Assembly: GCA_903928285.1 (NCBI GenBank)
Contig: CAIYQH010000314.1
Location: 1 to 26,778, forward strand
Reading direction: 5' to 3'
DNA from: an uncultured Bacteroidales bacterium
GTDB lineage: Bacteria; Bacteroidota; Bacteroidia; Bacteroidales; FEN-979
Length of the DNA: 26,778 nucleotides
Below are positions 1-7,809 of the stretch, piece by piece. The notes beneath the pieces are model-generated. The model was not told the origin of the DNA. It ran no database searches and worked only from the letters and a program-made list of their open reading frames with translations. A program made the position numbers and the translations under genes. The stretch's first letter is position 1; each line of letters opens with the position of its first letter.

Positions 1-74
1 AAGACAATGTCGATACCTACCGTTACTTTGGTGACCCCGTTTACATCTACTCCCTGAAGGAGGGGTGGAACTGA
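1..74 (+). CDS. C-terminal end of an unidentified protein (partial)
   Basis: Only the last 23 codons are inside the window, in the frame starting at base 3 and ending at the TGA at 72-74. The tail is aromatic and polar and ends GWN; it includes RYFGDPVYIYS. That looks like genuine coding sequence and the other two frames close early, but it is too short to assign a family. The gene converges on the minus-strand gene ending at 234. Confidence 0.55.
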   Translation, partial: DNVDTYRYFGDPVYIYSLKEGWN

Positions 75-181
75 TCAGATCGACATTCCTGTCGTTCCAG
101 AAACATCTGTATGCGGCGGGGGCGGCGTGAGGTTATTGTGTACGAACTTTGATCGCGTCCGATAACCTGATTGCAAACAAA

Positions 182-208
182 CAACGCCCGGGTGTCAGCC
201 GGGCGTTG
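182..208 (-). terminator. Intrinsic terminator of the adhesin/Omp28-like gene
   Basis: A perfect 10-bp stem (182-191, CAACGCCCGG, with 199-208, CCGGGCGTTG) closes a 7-base loop. Read on the minus strand, a T-rich stretch (TTTGTTTG) follows, so it most likely ends the minus-strand gene whose stop is at 234. On the plus strand the stem is not followed by a T run, so it is a weaker terminator for the partial gene ending at 74. Confidence 0.75.
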
Positions 209-233
209 CCTCTATTCCTGAATGAAAACGGTT

Positions 234-2054
234 TTATTCCTTAACGATCTTCCTTACCTCCACTTTATCATTATTCAGAAGCCTGATGGTGTAAACACCC
301 TTTGCAAAACCAGACAGGTCCAGCTGGGTTTTGGCGGATGCCACCTTTTGGGTTAAGAGCTCCTGCCCGCTGATATTGAATACCGACAAGGTGCTGTTGG
401 CGGAGGCTTGCAATACTTCGACCGTGACGGTGTTTTTTACCGGGTTGGGGTAGATTTTCATCGCGCTTTGATAATTGTCGTGGTTATTGATCCCCACCAT
501 AATGGATTGCAGGTTGACCTTTTCGGCATCGACTACCTGCTTGGTGGTTAAATCCTGGACCCAGGCGACCACTTCGTAATCAGTTACCAGGTTGCCACCC
601 CAGGCCGGATCGAGCGTGAAGGTTAAGGGTACCGTTACCTGGCTGGCTGTTTGCAGGCTGATCGGGGTTCCGTTCGCATCGGGCGCCATCGCCCGGCTCA
701 CATATTCCAGGTGGGTTTGGCCCTGCCAGTTGACCATGATGTGCGACTGGGTCAGCGCAAGCTGCAACACCAGGTTGCCGGTTGAGAAGGGAGTTTCGCC
801 GTACCGGTCGACCACCACCGACACGTTGTAAACGTTGCCAACCCTGGCACCGTTGCCGATGGTGACACCAAAGGCAGTCTTGTAAGCATATTCCGATTCG
901 TAGATCGGCAGATAGGATGTGTAAAGGCTAACCGAATGATCCCCTCCCACAAGCTGCTTGATCCCGTCGAAGGTGGCAGTGGGGAAACCGGTGGTAGCAT
1001 AGTAGGTATTCCGTGCATTCGAGGCAGTATAGGCATAGGTGTCGCCATTATGGTTTTCAACTACCGCAACCTGCTTGCCGTTGGTAACAAGGTCGTCGGC
1101 TCCCATGGCAGCGCCCGGGCAATACTGGCACCAGGTGCCGGTGGCGATTTCCAGTAAAACGGTCTGCTTATTATGGGTGTAGGTATAAACCGTTTTCACA
1201 AGGGTATCATTGGAATGATCCATGTCGGTGGCAAGAGAAGTATATACTTTCATTTTATAGATCGCCTGCGCAGCGGGGAGTGTGAAGGAGGTAAAGTTCA
1301 CAACAGTGGTGTCCCAGGATGCCAGCGATGGGATTGTCTGCGTATTGGTATAGATCTCGCTGTTGGCATAATTATATATTTTGCAGGTCACATGAAACGC
1401 GGTTTCCGTATTAATCCCCGTATTTTTTATGGTGGCGGAAGGGATTACCGGCACGGTGTCGGTTAAATACATGTCGTTGTTGATCGACATAGTCGACAGA
1501 TCGTCGGCCGGGGGAACGACCAGGCTGACATCATCCACGAACATGTTGTTGCCATACTGGCTGTATCCTCTGAAAATCAGGTACCTGGTTCCGGAAAGGC
1601 TGGCCGGCAGCAGATAACTGTGTTTATACCAGCCATCCACGGGGTTGTACCTTGGAATAGTTGCAAGCCATGTTGCCCCTGTCAGACTGGCAGCGGAATT
1701 ATAATAAACGCCGATGCTGTCATTGTAAATTGGCCAGCCCGAATCGCCATATTGCCAGAAGCTGAAAACATGTACCGATGAACCGGAAAAGGTCAACGCG
1801 GGAGAAACCAGCAGTGCATTTGCCCCGCCCAGGTAGTCATAGCTGTTGTATTCTGCCATGCCGGCTCCGCTGTGCGGGGTGCAGGTGGGTTCCGTACCGG
1901 TGGTAACCCGTTTCCACAAGCCGGTGCCGCCAACCTGGATGTTCTGCCATCCTGTGGGGGGAAAAGTCGTTCCATCGAAACTTTCATTTAAGGTTTGAGC
2001 CCATCCCGACAGGATAAATCCTAATGAAAACAGAACCAGATAAATTTTTTTCAT
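234..2054 (-). CDS. T9SS-exported adhesin-like protein with Omp28-type thioredoxin-like domain
   Basis: Predicted 606-residue secreted protein. I chose the ATG at 2054 because it begins a clean signal peptide (MKKIYLVLFSLGFILSGWAQ); an upstream in-frame ATG at 2090 would put 12 charged residues in front. Domains by eye: residues about 24-180 resemble the choice-of-anchor J / cleaved-adhesin fold (starts ESFDGTTFPPTGW, ends NMFVDDVSL). About 183-288 resembles a CARDB-like beta-sandwich. About 295-515 resembles Porphyromonas Omp28-related proteins, with the motif ATGTWCQYCPGA holding a CxxC pair at C309/C312. About 534-606 is a T9SS type A sorting domain (IYPNPVKN, ending VRKIVKE). In this family the C-terminal domain directs export through the outer membrane and is usually cleaved. 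The CxxC suggests a disulfide or redox role, but no substrate can be inferred. The gene is monocistronic, with a terminator downstream. A weak TTAATTTG box lies at 2137-2144 upstream. Confidence 0.87.
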   Translation of the reverse strand: MKKIYLVLFSLGFILSGWAQTLNESFDGTTFPPTGWQNIQVGGTGLWKRVTTGTEPTCTPHSGAGMAEYNSYDYLGGANALLVSPALTFSGSSVHVFSFWQYGDSGWPIYNDSIGVYYNSAASLTGATWLATIPRYNPVDGWYKHSYLLPASLSGTRYLIFRGYSQYGNNMFVDDVSLVVPPADDLSTMSINNDMYLTDTVPVIPSATIKNTGINTETAFHVTCKIYNYANSEIYTNTQTIPSLASWDTTVVNFTSFTLPAAQAIYKMKVYTSLATDMDHSNDTLVKTVYTYTHNKQTVLLEIATGTWCQYCPGAAMGADDLVTNGKQVAVVENHNGDTYAYTASNARNTYYATTGFPTATFDGIKQLVGGDHSVSLYTSYLPIYESEYAYKTAFGVTIGNGARVGNVYNVSVVVDRYGETPFSTGNLVLQLALTQSHIMVNWQGQTHLEYVSRAMAPDANGTPISLQTASQVTVPLTFTLDPAWGGNLVTDYEVVAWVQDLTTKQVVDAEKVNLQSIMVGINNHDNYQSAMKIYPNPVKNTVTVEVLQASANSTLSVFNISGQELLTQKVASAKTQLDLSGFAKGVYTIRLLNNDKVEVRKIVKE

Positions 2055-2299
2055 GTTGTTTGTTTTTAATGTTCTCTTGCAATAATGCATTTGTGAATAT
2101 GTGAATGACGAACCGCCAGGTTGCGGATCAGAGGTGCAAATTAATCATTTTATCCCTTCCCTCAGCCACGAAAATCGACACAATTTGACAAGTGCGGATT
2201 TTTGGTTTTATTTAGATTCGGTCTATGATTGGGCTGTTTTTCTAAAGCGTGCTGTTTCCATCATCACTGTGTTTAAGATTACCACAAAAATCACCATGG

Positions 2300-2329
2300 T
2301 GTGGGGACATGCCATGGCTTGGCCCCACA
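2300..2329. repeat. 30-bp imperfect palindrome
   Basis: The two 15-base halves match at 13 of 15 positions when one is reverse-complemented (outer arms TGTGGGG/CCCCACA, centre GCCATGGC). No T run follows, so it does not look like an intrinsic terminator. It could bind a dimeric regulator or be a relic; nothing in the sequence decides. Confidence 0.55.
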
Positions 2330-2374
2330 TCAAAAGTTCGCCAGACACACTTTTCTGACCACTCCCTTTCCATG

Positions 2375-2410
2375 GTCAAAGTTATTTAGTTTTTTTGATT
2401 TAACTTTGAC
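2375..2410. promoter_or_regulatory. Perfect 10-bp inverted repeat carrying -7-like boxes on both strands
   Basis: GTCAAAGTTA (2375-2384) and TAACTTTGAC (2401-2410) are exact reverse complements around a 16-base T-rich spacer. Because the arm contains TAACTTTG, which fits the Bacteroidota -7 consensus TAnnTTTG, the element presents a possible -7 box in each direction. Neither has a convincing -33 partner. The nearest rightward start is at 3203 and the nearest leftward at 2054, so any transcript would have a long leader. Confidence 0.4.
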
Positions 2411-2586
2411 ACACTTTATTGAACATACTCATGTCTATGAATTACCAACGCAAGGTGTAGCCGGTCGTGGTGTATTCTTAAAAATCCTACTCCGGTTGAA
2501 ATACTACGGTCACCTTATCCCCTTGCATTTTATGCCAATTCCGCTGGATTAACACGAAGCAGGTAACGGCCATAGCATTTTTGCTG

Positions 2587-2611
2587 TATAATTCAGATAA
2601 CCTGAATTATA
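2587..2611. repeat. AT-rich inverted repeat
   Basis: A perfect 10-bp stem (TATAATTCAG, 2587-2596, with CTGAATTATA, 2602-2611) surrounds the 5-base loop ATAAC. It is AT-rich and has no T tract, so an operator-like site is as plausible as a transcript hairpin. No neighbouring gene depends clearly on it. Confidence 0.5.
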
Positions 2612-2660
2612 TCATATCATGCTCCCGTATTTTGTCAGTAAAATGGTTGTTTTCCCCGGT

Positions 2661-2876
2661 ATTTTCCCATCCTCCTTCCGTAAATTCTCCGTTAAATCGA
2701 TCATTTTCCCATTGTTTTGGCTTCGGACTTCCGTCGATTCCCCGTTAAATCCATCTTTTTTCCCATAGTTTTGGCTTCGGGCTTCCGTCGATTCCCCGTT
2801 AAACCGATCATTTTTCCCATTGTTTTGGCTTCAGGCTTCCGTCGATTCCCCGTTAAATCCATCCTTATCCCCAATG
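2661..2876. repeat. 54-bp tandem repeat, three close copies plus one degenerate copy
   Basis: Units begin at 2715, 2769 and 2823, each exactly 54 bases, sharing the cores TTTTGGCTTC and GTCGATTCCCCGTTAAA and differing at a few positions. A more diverged copy fills 2661-2714, aligned through CTTCCGT...CCGTTAAATC. The unit length is a multiple of three, so one frame stays open, but the resulting 60-residue ORF has no start context or recognisable family. I treat the array as non-coding. Confidence 0.85.
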
Positions 2877-2899
2877 TTTTACCATGGGCGCTCTGTTAA

Positions 2900-2943
2900 C
2901 TTACCGTCAGTGCTCCGTCAGCTTACCGTCAGCGCTCCGTCAG
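2900..2943. repeat. 22-bp tandem repeat, two copies
   Basis: CTTACCGTCAGTGCTCCGTCAG at 2900-2921 is repeated at 2922-2943 with one base changed. Each unit itself contains two CCGTCAG words, so there is an inner half-period near 11 bases, the same period as the array that follows at 2989. Confidence 0.8.
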
Positions 2944-2988
2944 TCTCCCATGGCGATGGCTACACGCATGCAATGTCCTCCCATCGTT

Positions 2989-3087
2989 GTTGCATTGCGG
3001 TTGCATTGCGGTTGCGTCGGGGTTGCGTCGGGGTTGCGTCGGGGTTGCGTCTGGGTTGCGTCGGGGTTGTGTCAGGGTTGCGTCGGA
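2989..3087. repeat. 11-bp tandem repeat, nine units
   Basis: Nine consecutive 11-base units: two GTTGCATTGCG, then seven close to GTTGCGTCGGG with single-base variants. Eleven is not a multiple of three, so the array shifts frame at each unit and is unlikely to be selected as protein. It ends about 50 bases before the candidate -33 box of the downstream operon, so copy-number changes could alter its upstream context. Confidence 0.88.
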
Positions 3088-3135
3088 TTTGCACTAGACC
3101 AATTCGGACTGGAAAAGGCAAAAACAAAACAAAAA

Positions 3136-3168
3136 TTGGAACCTGTACCTTATAAACCACTACCTTTA
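3136..3168 (+). promoter_or_regulatory. Candidate promoter of the TonB-receptor operon
   Basis: TTGG (3136-3139) is followed after 21 bases by TACCTTTA (3161-3168), one base off the Bacteroidota -7 consensus TAnnTTTG. A start about 7 bases downstream would leave the ATG at 3203 with a short leader and would exclude the alternative ATG at 3170. Confidence 0.4.
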
Positions 3169-3202
3169 TATGCTGAAGTTTCGGACATCTGACAATCTAT
3201 GG

Positions 3203-3895
3203 ATGAAAGTTTTAATCTTTTCAATTTTAACCGCTATTCTTTTCCTGTTCCCGGGCAGCCTCTTCCCTCAGGATGCGGCAAAGGCGGCCGACCGGGTGTA
3301 TGGCCTGGATCAGATTCTCTATAACGGAAAGAAATACAACTACTTCCTTCCTCCCGGGACCCACGGGAACCAGTACCTGTTGTCGGATGATTTCGCAGCA
3401 GGGAGTGTCGCCATCAAGGGAACCTGTTATCACAACCTCCTTCTTAATTTTGATATCCTCAACCAGCAACTGCTGCTCAAATACAGGGACGAAACAGGCG
3501 CCCTTAACATCATCGAGGTGTCGAAAGCCTGGCTGGAGGGTTTCAGCCTGGGGACGAGGCAGTTTGAATATCTCAGCCCGGAACAGAGCCCGCGCTTTTT
3601 CCAGGTGCTGGGCAGCGGTCGCTTCAGGATACTCTTTTACTGGCGGAAAAACCTTGACATGGTGGCTGCGGTGGGTTCTTCCGATTTTACCTTTACAGCT
3701 GCCATCAAGGATTCCTATGTGCTCATAAACGGACAACTAAAACCCTTCCGGAACCGTCACGGGTTTGTCGGGCTTTTCGAACGCAGCCACAGGCAGGAGA
3801 TCAAGGGTTACCTGCACCGGAACAAGGTCAGGTTGCATAAAGCCGGCGACCAGGTCCTGGCGGATTTGATCACTTTTATCGGAAACCTGAAATAG
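3203..3895 (+). CDS. Uncharacterised secreted protein, first gene of the receptor operon
   Basis: Predicted 230 residues with an N-terminal signal peptide or anchor (MKVLIFSILTAILFLFPGSLFP). The ATG at 3203 is preferred over the in-frame ATG at 3170 because it starts the signal sequence directly and lies downstream of the candidate promoter. I do not recognise a named family. The body is beta-rich with many aromatics (YGLDQILYNGKKYNY early on). It ends in a basic helical stretch (EIKGYLHRNKVRLHKAGDQ, then LADLITFIGNL) of a kind I recall from small conserved secreted Bacteroidota proteins of unknown function. The stop is 3 bases before the receptor start, so co-transcription and probably translational coupling are expected. 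A role in the periplasm or outer membrane alongside the receptor is an inference from position alone. Confidence 0.78.
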   Translation: MKVLIFSILTAILFLFPGSLFPQDAAKAADRVYGLDQILYNGKKYNYFLPPGTHGNQYLLSDDFAAGSVAIKGTCYHNLLLNFDILNQQLLLKYRDETGALNIIEVSKAWLEGFSLGTRQFEYLSPEQSPRFFQVLGSGRFRILFYWRKNLDMVAAVGSSDFTFTAAIKDSYVLINGQLKPFRNRHGFVGLFERSHRQEIKGYLHRNKVRLHKAGDQVLADLITFIGNLK

Positions 3896-3898
3896 CTG

Positions 3899-6670
3899 AT
3901 GAAACTGCTCCTGCTCATACACCTGCTCCTGCTGGGCCATTCCGCTCCTGACAAAGGTCCCGGCACGATGGTTACATTTCATGTCCGCGAAATTTCCTTT
4001 ACCTCCTTTTGTGATTCGGTATACCTGAAATCGGGGGTTACGGTCTATTACCAGGAAGCGTGGGTCAGTGATGTAAGGGTGACGATGGATGCCGAAAAGA
4101 TCTCCGTGGTGTCGGCCGTTGAAAAAGCGCTGGAAGGCACCTCCCTGAGGGTCTCTGTTTGGAACAACAACCTGCTTGTGATGCCAGGCGAGATACTTCC
4201 TGCCGGGTTGCCTGAATATGAAACTCAGCAGCCACGGCCCGACAGCGCAGGGGTGGCATCGGTGGCGCTGACCCGTAGCGCCGAACGCTACCTGACAGGC
4301 AGGAAGGCCGATGTGATGAAGACCCTGAAGGTGGGGAAGAAGGGGCTTGCCGGCAGTGATGCCCGTGTCGCCATCCGCGGGCGGATCACCGAACTGGAAT
4401 CGGGCGAGGCGCTGATCGGCGCAACGATGTATGTGAAGGAAAACCATGCCGGCGCTGTCACCGATCAGAACGGATTTTTAAGCCTCATGCTGAAACCGGG
4501 CAACTATACCGCCGTTTTTGCCTTTATGGGGATGGAGACTAAGAAATATTTCCTGGAGGTCTGTTCCGACGGTGAGTTCAAGGTTGAGTTGAAGAAACTT
4601 GCCATCCAGATGAAGGAGGTGGTGGTGATGGGCAACCAGCAGATGAATTTCCGTTTCAAGGCCCCTGGGCTGGAGAAGATCTCCGCCAAGGCCATCAAGG
4701 AGATCCCGATGATGATGGGCGAACGCGACATCCTGAAGGTGTCGGAGATGATGCCGGGCATTGTCACCGTAGGCGAGGGCTCGGCAGGGCTGAATGTCCG
4801 CGGCGGGAATTACGACCAGAATGCCTTTTATATCAACAGGATCCCCATCTACAATACTTCCCATCTTTTTGGCTTCTTTCCTTCATTCAACGCCGATATC
4901 GTGAAGGATTTCTCGATCTACAAGGGATATATTCCAGCGCAGTATGGCGGACAACTCAGTTCTGTCTTCAACATCATCGGCAGGCAGGGCAACCGGAAGC
5001 ATTTCACCGCCCACGGCGGGATCAGTCCGGTGGCCGCCAATTTCTCCGTGGAGGGACCGCTGAAAAAGGATACCAGTTCCTTCCTGGTCAGCGGCCGTTA
5101 TCTCTATTCCGACTGGATTCTGCGCCAGATTGACGACAAGACGATCCATAACAGCAAGGCAGGGTTCAACGATCTTACCGCCTCCTGGAATTATGACTTC
5201 CATAAAAGCCAGCTCTCCCTCTTCGTTTACCACAGCCAGGATGATTTCAAACTCTCCGACCTGAGCTCCTATTATTATGCCAATAACGGCGCCTCGGTCA
5301 ACGTTAGTCACCATTTCAGCGCCTCGCTGAGCGGCAATTTTTCGGCCACCGGCTCCCTCTATGCTTTCAGCACCATGGATCAGCAGGAGCCTGCGACTGC
5401 CTACAAACACTCCTACCAGATTGGCGATTACAGGCTGAATGCCGACTTTACCAGGGAGATATCCCAGAAGAACACCTTGCAATACGGAGCCGGCATCACC
5501 TTTTACCGGATCGACCGGGGAACGGTGTCGCCTTACGGCCCGAAGTCGGTAAGGGTGCCTGTGATACTGGGCACCGAACAGGGTGTGGAGAGCGCGCTTT
5601 TCGTAAGCGATTCACACGATCTGCTTCCCTGGCTGAACCTCTCGGCCGGGTTGCGCTTTACGCTCTTCAACCCGCTTGGAGCCCGGACGGTTTATACCTA
5701 TAATGCCGATGCTCCCAAAGACCCGCGCTATATCAGCGATACGCTTCATTATGGCAGTGGCCAGGCTATCCGGTGGTACTTCGAACCCGACCTGAGGTGT
5801 TCGGTGATCATGCGCACCGATCCGGCCGGAACTGTAAAGATCGCCTATGCCAGGATGCATCAGAACCTTTTCGTGCTGAACAATACCATTGCCCTGTCGC
5901 CCAATACGCAGTGGAAGCTGGCTGATTATTATATCAAGCCGGCCCGCAGCGACCAGTTTTCGGCCGGTGTATTCCGCTCCTTCGCGAAGCAGGGGTGGGA
6001 AACTTCGCTTGAGGTTTACTACAAACGTACGGTCAAATACCCTGAATTTGTTGATGGGGCCAACTTCCTGGCCAACCCGCTGGTAGAGACTACCCTGCTG
6101 CCCGGAAAACAGGATGCCTATGGGCTTGAATTTCTGTTGCGGCGCAGCGGCAGAAGGTTGGAAGGATGGCTGTCGTATACCTTCTCCCGCTCGATCGTCA
6201 GGGTGGAGGGCAGCCAGCCGTGGGAACGGATCAACAACGGGCAGGCCTACCCTGCCAATTACGACATCCCGCACGTGCTGAACACGGTGGTCATGTACCA
6301 TTTCACCCGCAGGTTCACCGCCTCAGGCGTACTTACCTACCAGAAGGGCAGGCCGGTGACCTACCCTGTATCCGTCTACTATATCAACTCCATCCCCTAT
6401 GTTGATTATTCAAGCCGCAACGAGTACCGTATTCCCGACTATTTCAGGCTTGACCTTTCGCTGACCCTGGAGGGGAATCTCAAAAAGAAAAAATTCATTC
6501 ATAATTCATTTATATTCAATCTTTACAATGCAACCGGAAGAGAAAATCCCTACTCGGTCTATTTTAAACTGGTGGATGGGAAGATCAAAAGTTACCAATA
6601 CACGGTTATCGGGGTACCTGTTTTTACCATCACCTGGTTGTTTAAGCTCGGGAATTATGCAGCGGATTAA
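3899..6670 (+). CDS. TonB-dependent outer-membrane receptor with STN and carboxypeptidase-like domains
   Basis: 923 residues. An N-terminal signal peptide (MKLLLLIHLLLLGHSA) is followed by an STN (secretin/TonB short N-terminal) domain at about 24-97. A carboxypeptidase-like regulatory beta-sandwich lies at about 160-240 (RGRITELESGEALIGATMYV), then KEVVVMG, a TonB plug at about 260-370 (MPGIVTVGEGSAGLNVRGG, QYGGQLSSVFNI), and a beta-barrel to the C-terminus. The family imports ligands across the outer membrane using TonB-ExbBD energy. STN domains usually contact an anti-sigma factor, but no FecI/FecR pair is in this window, so that partner is either elsewhere or absent. The partner lipoprotein downstream is DUF4249 rather than SusD, which argues against a classical glycan SusCD pair. 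The barrel end overlaps the next gene by 14 bases. The substrate is unknown. Confidence 0.93.
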   Translation: MKLLLLIHLLLLGHSAPDKGPGTMVTFHVREISFTSFCDSVYLKSGVTVYYQEAWVSDVRVTMDAEKISVVSAVEKALEGTSLRVSVWNNNLLVMPGEILPAGLPEYETQQPRPDSAGVASVALTRSAERYLTGRKADVMKTLKVGKKGLAGSDARVAIRGRITELESGEALIGATMYVKENHAGAVTDQNGFLSLMLKPGNYTAVFAFMGMETKKYFLEVCSDGEFKVELKKLAIQMKEVVVMGNQQMNFRFKAPGLEKISAKAIKEIPMMMGERDILKVSEMMPGIVTVGEGSAGLNVRGGNYDQNAFYINRIPIYNTSHLFGFFPSFNADIVKDFSIYKGYIPAQYGGQLSSVFNIIGRQGNRKHFTAHGGISPVAANFSVEGPLKKDTSSFLVSGRYLYSDWILRQIDDKTIHNSKAGFNDLTASWNYDFHKSQLSLFVYHSQDDFKLSDLSSYYYANNGASVNVSHHFSASLSGNFSATGSLYAFSTMDQQEPATAYKHSYQIGDYRLNADFTREISQKNTLQYGAGITFYRIDRGTVSPYGPKSVRVPVILGTEQGVESALFVSDSHDLLPWLNLSAGLRFTLFNPLGARTVYTYNADAPKDPRYISDTLHYGSGQAIRWYFEPDLRCSVIMRTDPAGTVKIAYARMHQNLFVLNNTIALSPNTQWKLADYYIKPARSDQFSAGVFRSFAKQGWETSLEVYYKRTVKYPEFVDGANFLANPLVETTLLPGKQDAYGLEFLLRRSGRRLEGWLSYTFSRSIVRVEGSQPWERINNGQAYPANYDIPHVLNTVVMYHFTRRFTASGVLTYQKGRPVTYPVSVYYINSIPYVDYSSRNEYRIPDYFRLDLSLTLEGNLKKKKFIHNSFIFNLYNATGRENPYSVYFKLVDGKIKSYQYTVIGVPVFTITWLFKLGNYAAD

Positions 6671-7808
6671 AAATAGCGTGTTTGTCTTCAGTATGTTGCT
6701 GTTGTTTGCCTGTATCAAGTCGTACGACCCTGTCATCAACAGCGATGCCCTGAAAAAATATGTGGTTTCGGGGAGGATTACCGATACAGAGGGGTGGCAA
6801 ACAATTGAAGTTTCGCTGTCTTCGCCGATCGGAGCCCCGGATTTCATTCCCGTGGAGGGCTGCCAGGTTACCATTGTGAACGATCAGGGAAAGGTCTTCC
6901 CGACCTTTGCCTATGACCAGGGGCAGTATAAAGCCTGGATGTTCCGGAATGACCTTGTTCCAGGGACATCCTTTCAGGTGAAAGTAATCACACCGGAGGG
7001 GGATCTGCTTCAGTCGGGGTTCGAGATGCTGAACAGGGGACCCAACCTTGATTCGGTCTATTATCATATTAAAGAGGTTCCCTCCTCGACACCGGGCGTC
7101 ACCTCCATCGGGATGCAGTTTTATGTCGACCTCGTGGCAGTTGGCGACTACAGCCGGTATTATAAATGGGAGATTACCGAAACCTGGGAGTACCATGCCG
7201 CCCACGCTGTCGAATATTATTACGATGGCACATTCCACCAGGTCAAACCTCCAGATTCAACCAATAAAATTTGCTGGTATACCGGGCTTGTGAAGAATGT
7301 TTTCACAGTTTCAACCAAGAGCCTCTCGCAAAACATCTATAGGCAATTCCCGTTGCATACCGTCGACGGACATACTTCGCGCATGGGCATCGGTTACAGT
7401 ATGCTGGTCAGGCAGCTGGCCCTTAGCGAAAAGGCTTACAATTACTGGGAACAGATGCGTATCAACAGCAATAACCCGGGAGGGCTTTATGAACAACAAC
7501 CGTTGGCCATCAAAGGTAATTTGATCAATGTGACCCATCCGGAGAAGGAGGTTCTGGGTTATTTTTATGCCGTTTCGGAGGTCACCCGGAGGTATTTTTA
7601 CAAAAACATCCCGGGGCTGCCGCTGGATTTCCCCGACGGTTGCGGTGAATCACAACTGGGCAGGTTCGGATGGAAGGAGTTTTTTAAATACGAATATCCT
7701 ATCTACTATTATTTTCCTCCCGTAGGTTTGCGAATCCTGGATGTTTACTGTGTCGACTGCCGCAAGGCGGGAGGCCTGACCCAAAAACCTGATTTCTGGC
7801 CCTATTAA
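6657..7808 (+). CDS. DUF4249 family lipoprotein
   Basis: 383 residues from the ATG at 6657, which overlaps the receptor stop by 14 bases. A more upstream in-frame ATG at 6528 would give a non-signal N-terminus inside the receptor gene, so I reject it. The N-terminus MQRIKNSVFVFSMLLLFAC has a lipobox (LFAC, Cys19) and is followed by DPVI. An Ig-like beta segment (YVVSGRITDTEGWQTIEVSLS) comes next, and the C-terminal half is aromatic-rich. This matches DUF4249 lipoproteins, which sit beside TonB-dependent receptors in Bacteroidota. Their biochemical role is not established. By analogy with SusD or other receptor-associated lipoproteins, it may be a surface ligand-binding or lid component; that is inference. 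Confidence 0.83.
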   Translation: MQRIKNSVFVFSMLLLFACIKSYDPVINSDALKKYVVSGRITDTEGWQTIEVSLSSPIGAPDFIPVEGCQVTIVNDQGKVFPTFAYDQGQYKAWMFRNDLVPGTSFQVKVITPEGDLLQSGFEMLNRGPNLDSVYYHIKEVPSSTPGVTSIGMQFYVDLVAVGDYSRYYKWEITETWEYHAAHAVEYYYDGTFHQVKPPDSTNKICWYTGLVKNVFTVSTKSLSQNIYRQFPLHTVDGHTSRMGIGYSMLVRQLALSEKAYNYWEQMRINSNNPGGLYEQQPLAIKGNLINVTHPEKEVLGYFYAVSEVTRRYFYKNIPGLPLDFPDGCGESQLGRFGWKEFFKYEYPIYYYFPPVGLRILDVYCVDCRKAGGLTQKPDFWPY

Positions 7809-7809
7809 T

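Larger units (their letters stand above)
2055..2660. other. Long divergent intergenic region, left part; no convincing gene
   Basis: This starts the 1.15-kb gap between the divergent genes starting at 2054 (-) and 3203 (+). Reading all frames I see only short unconvincing ORFs with no recognisable family, signal peptide or ribosome-binding context. The stretch holds an imperfect palindrome (2300-2329), a perfect 10-bp inverted repeat with promoter-like boxes (2375-2410) and an AT-rich hairpin (2587-2611). It may contain a decayed gene or regulatory sites. Confidence 0.6.

Noticed and set aside
130..168. Inverted repeat AGGTTAT...ATAACCT as a terminator for the partial gene
   Set aside because: Only 7 pairs around a 25-base loop and no following T run; too weak to call.
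2101..2552. Short ORFs (83-85 codons) that might be a decayed transposase
   Set aside because: I could not match either strand to any transposase motif, and no terminal repeats with target duplications were found.
2820..3192. Two overlapping ORFs of about 100 codons in the tandem-array region
   Set aside because: The protein sequences are just translations of the 11-bp repeat, which shifts frame every unit; no signal, family or ribosome-binding context.
6657..7808. SusD-type lipoprotein next to the receptor
   Set aside because: The length (383 residues) and beta-rich Ig-like start do not fit the helical TPR-containing SusD fold; DUF4249 fits better.
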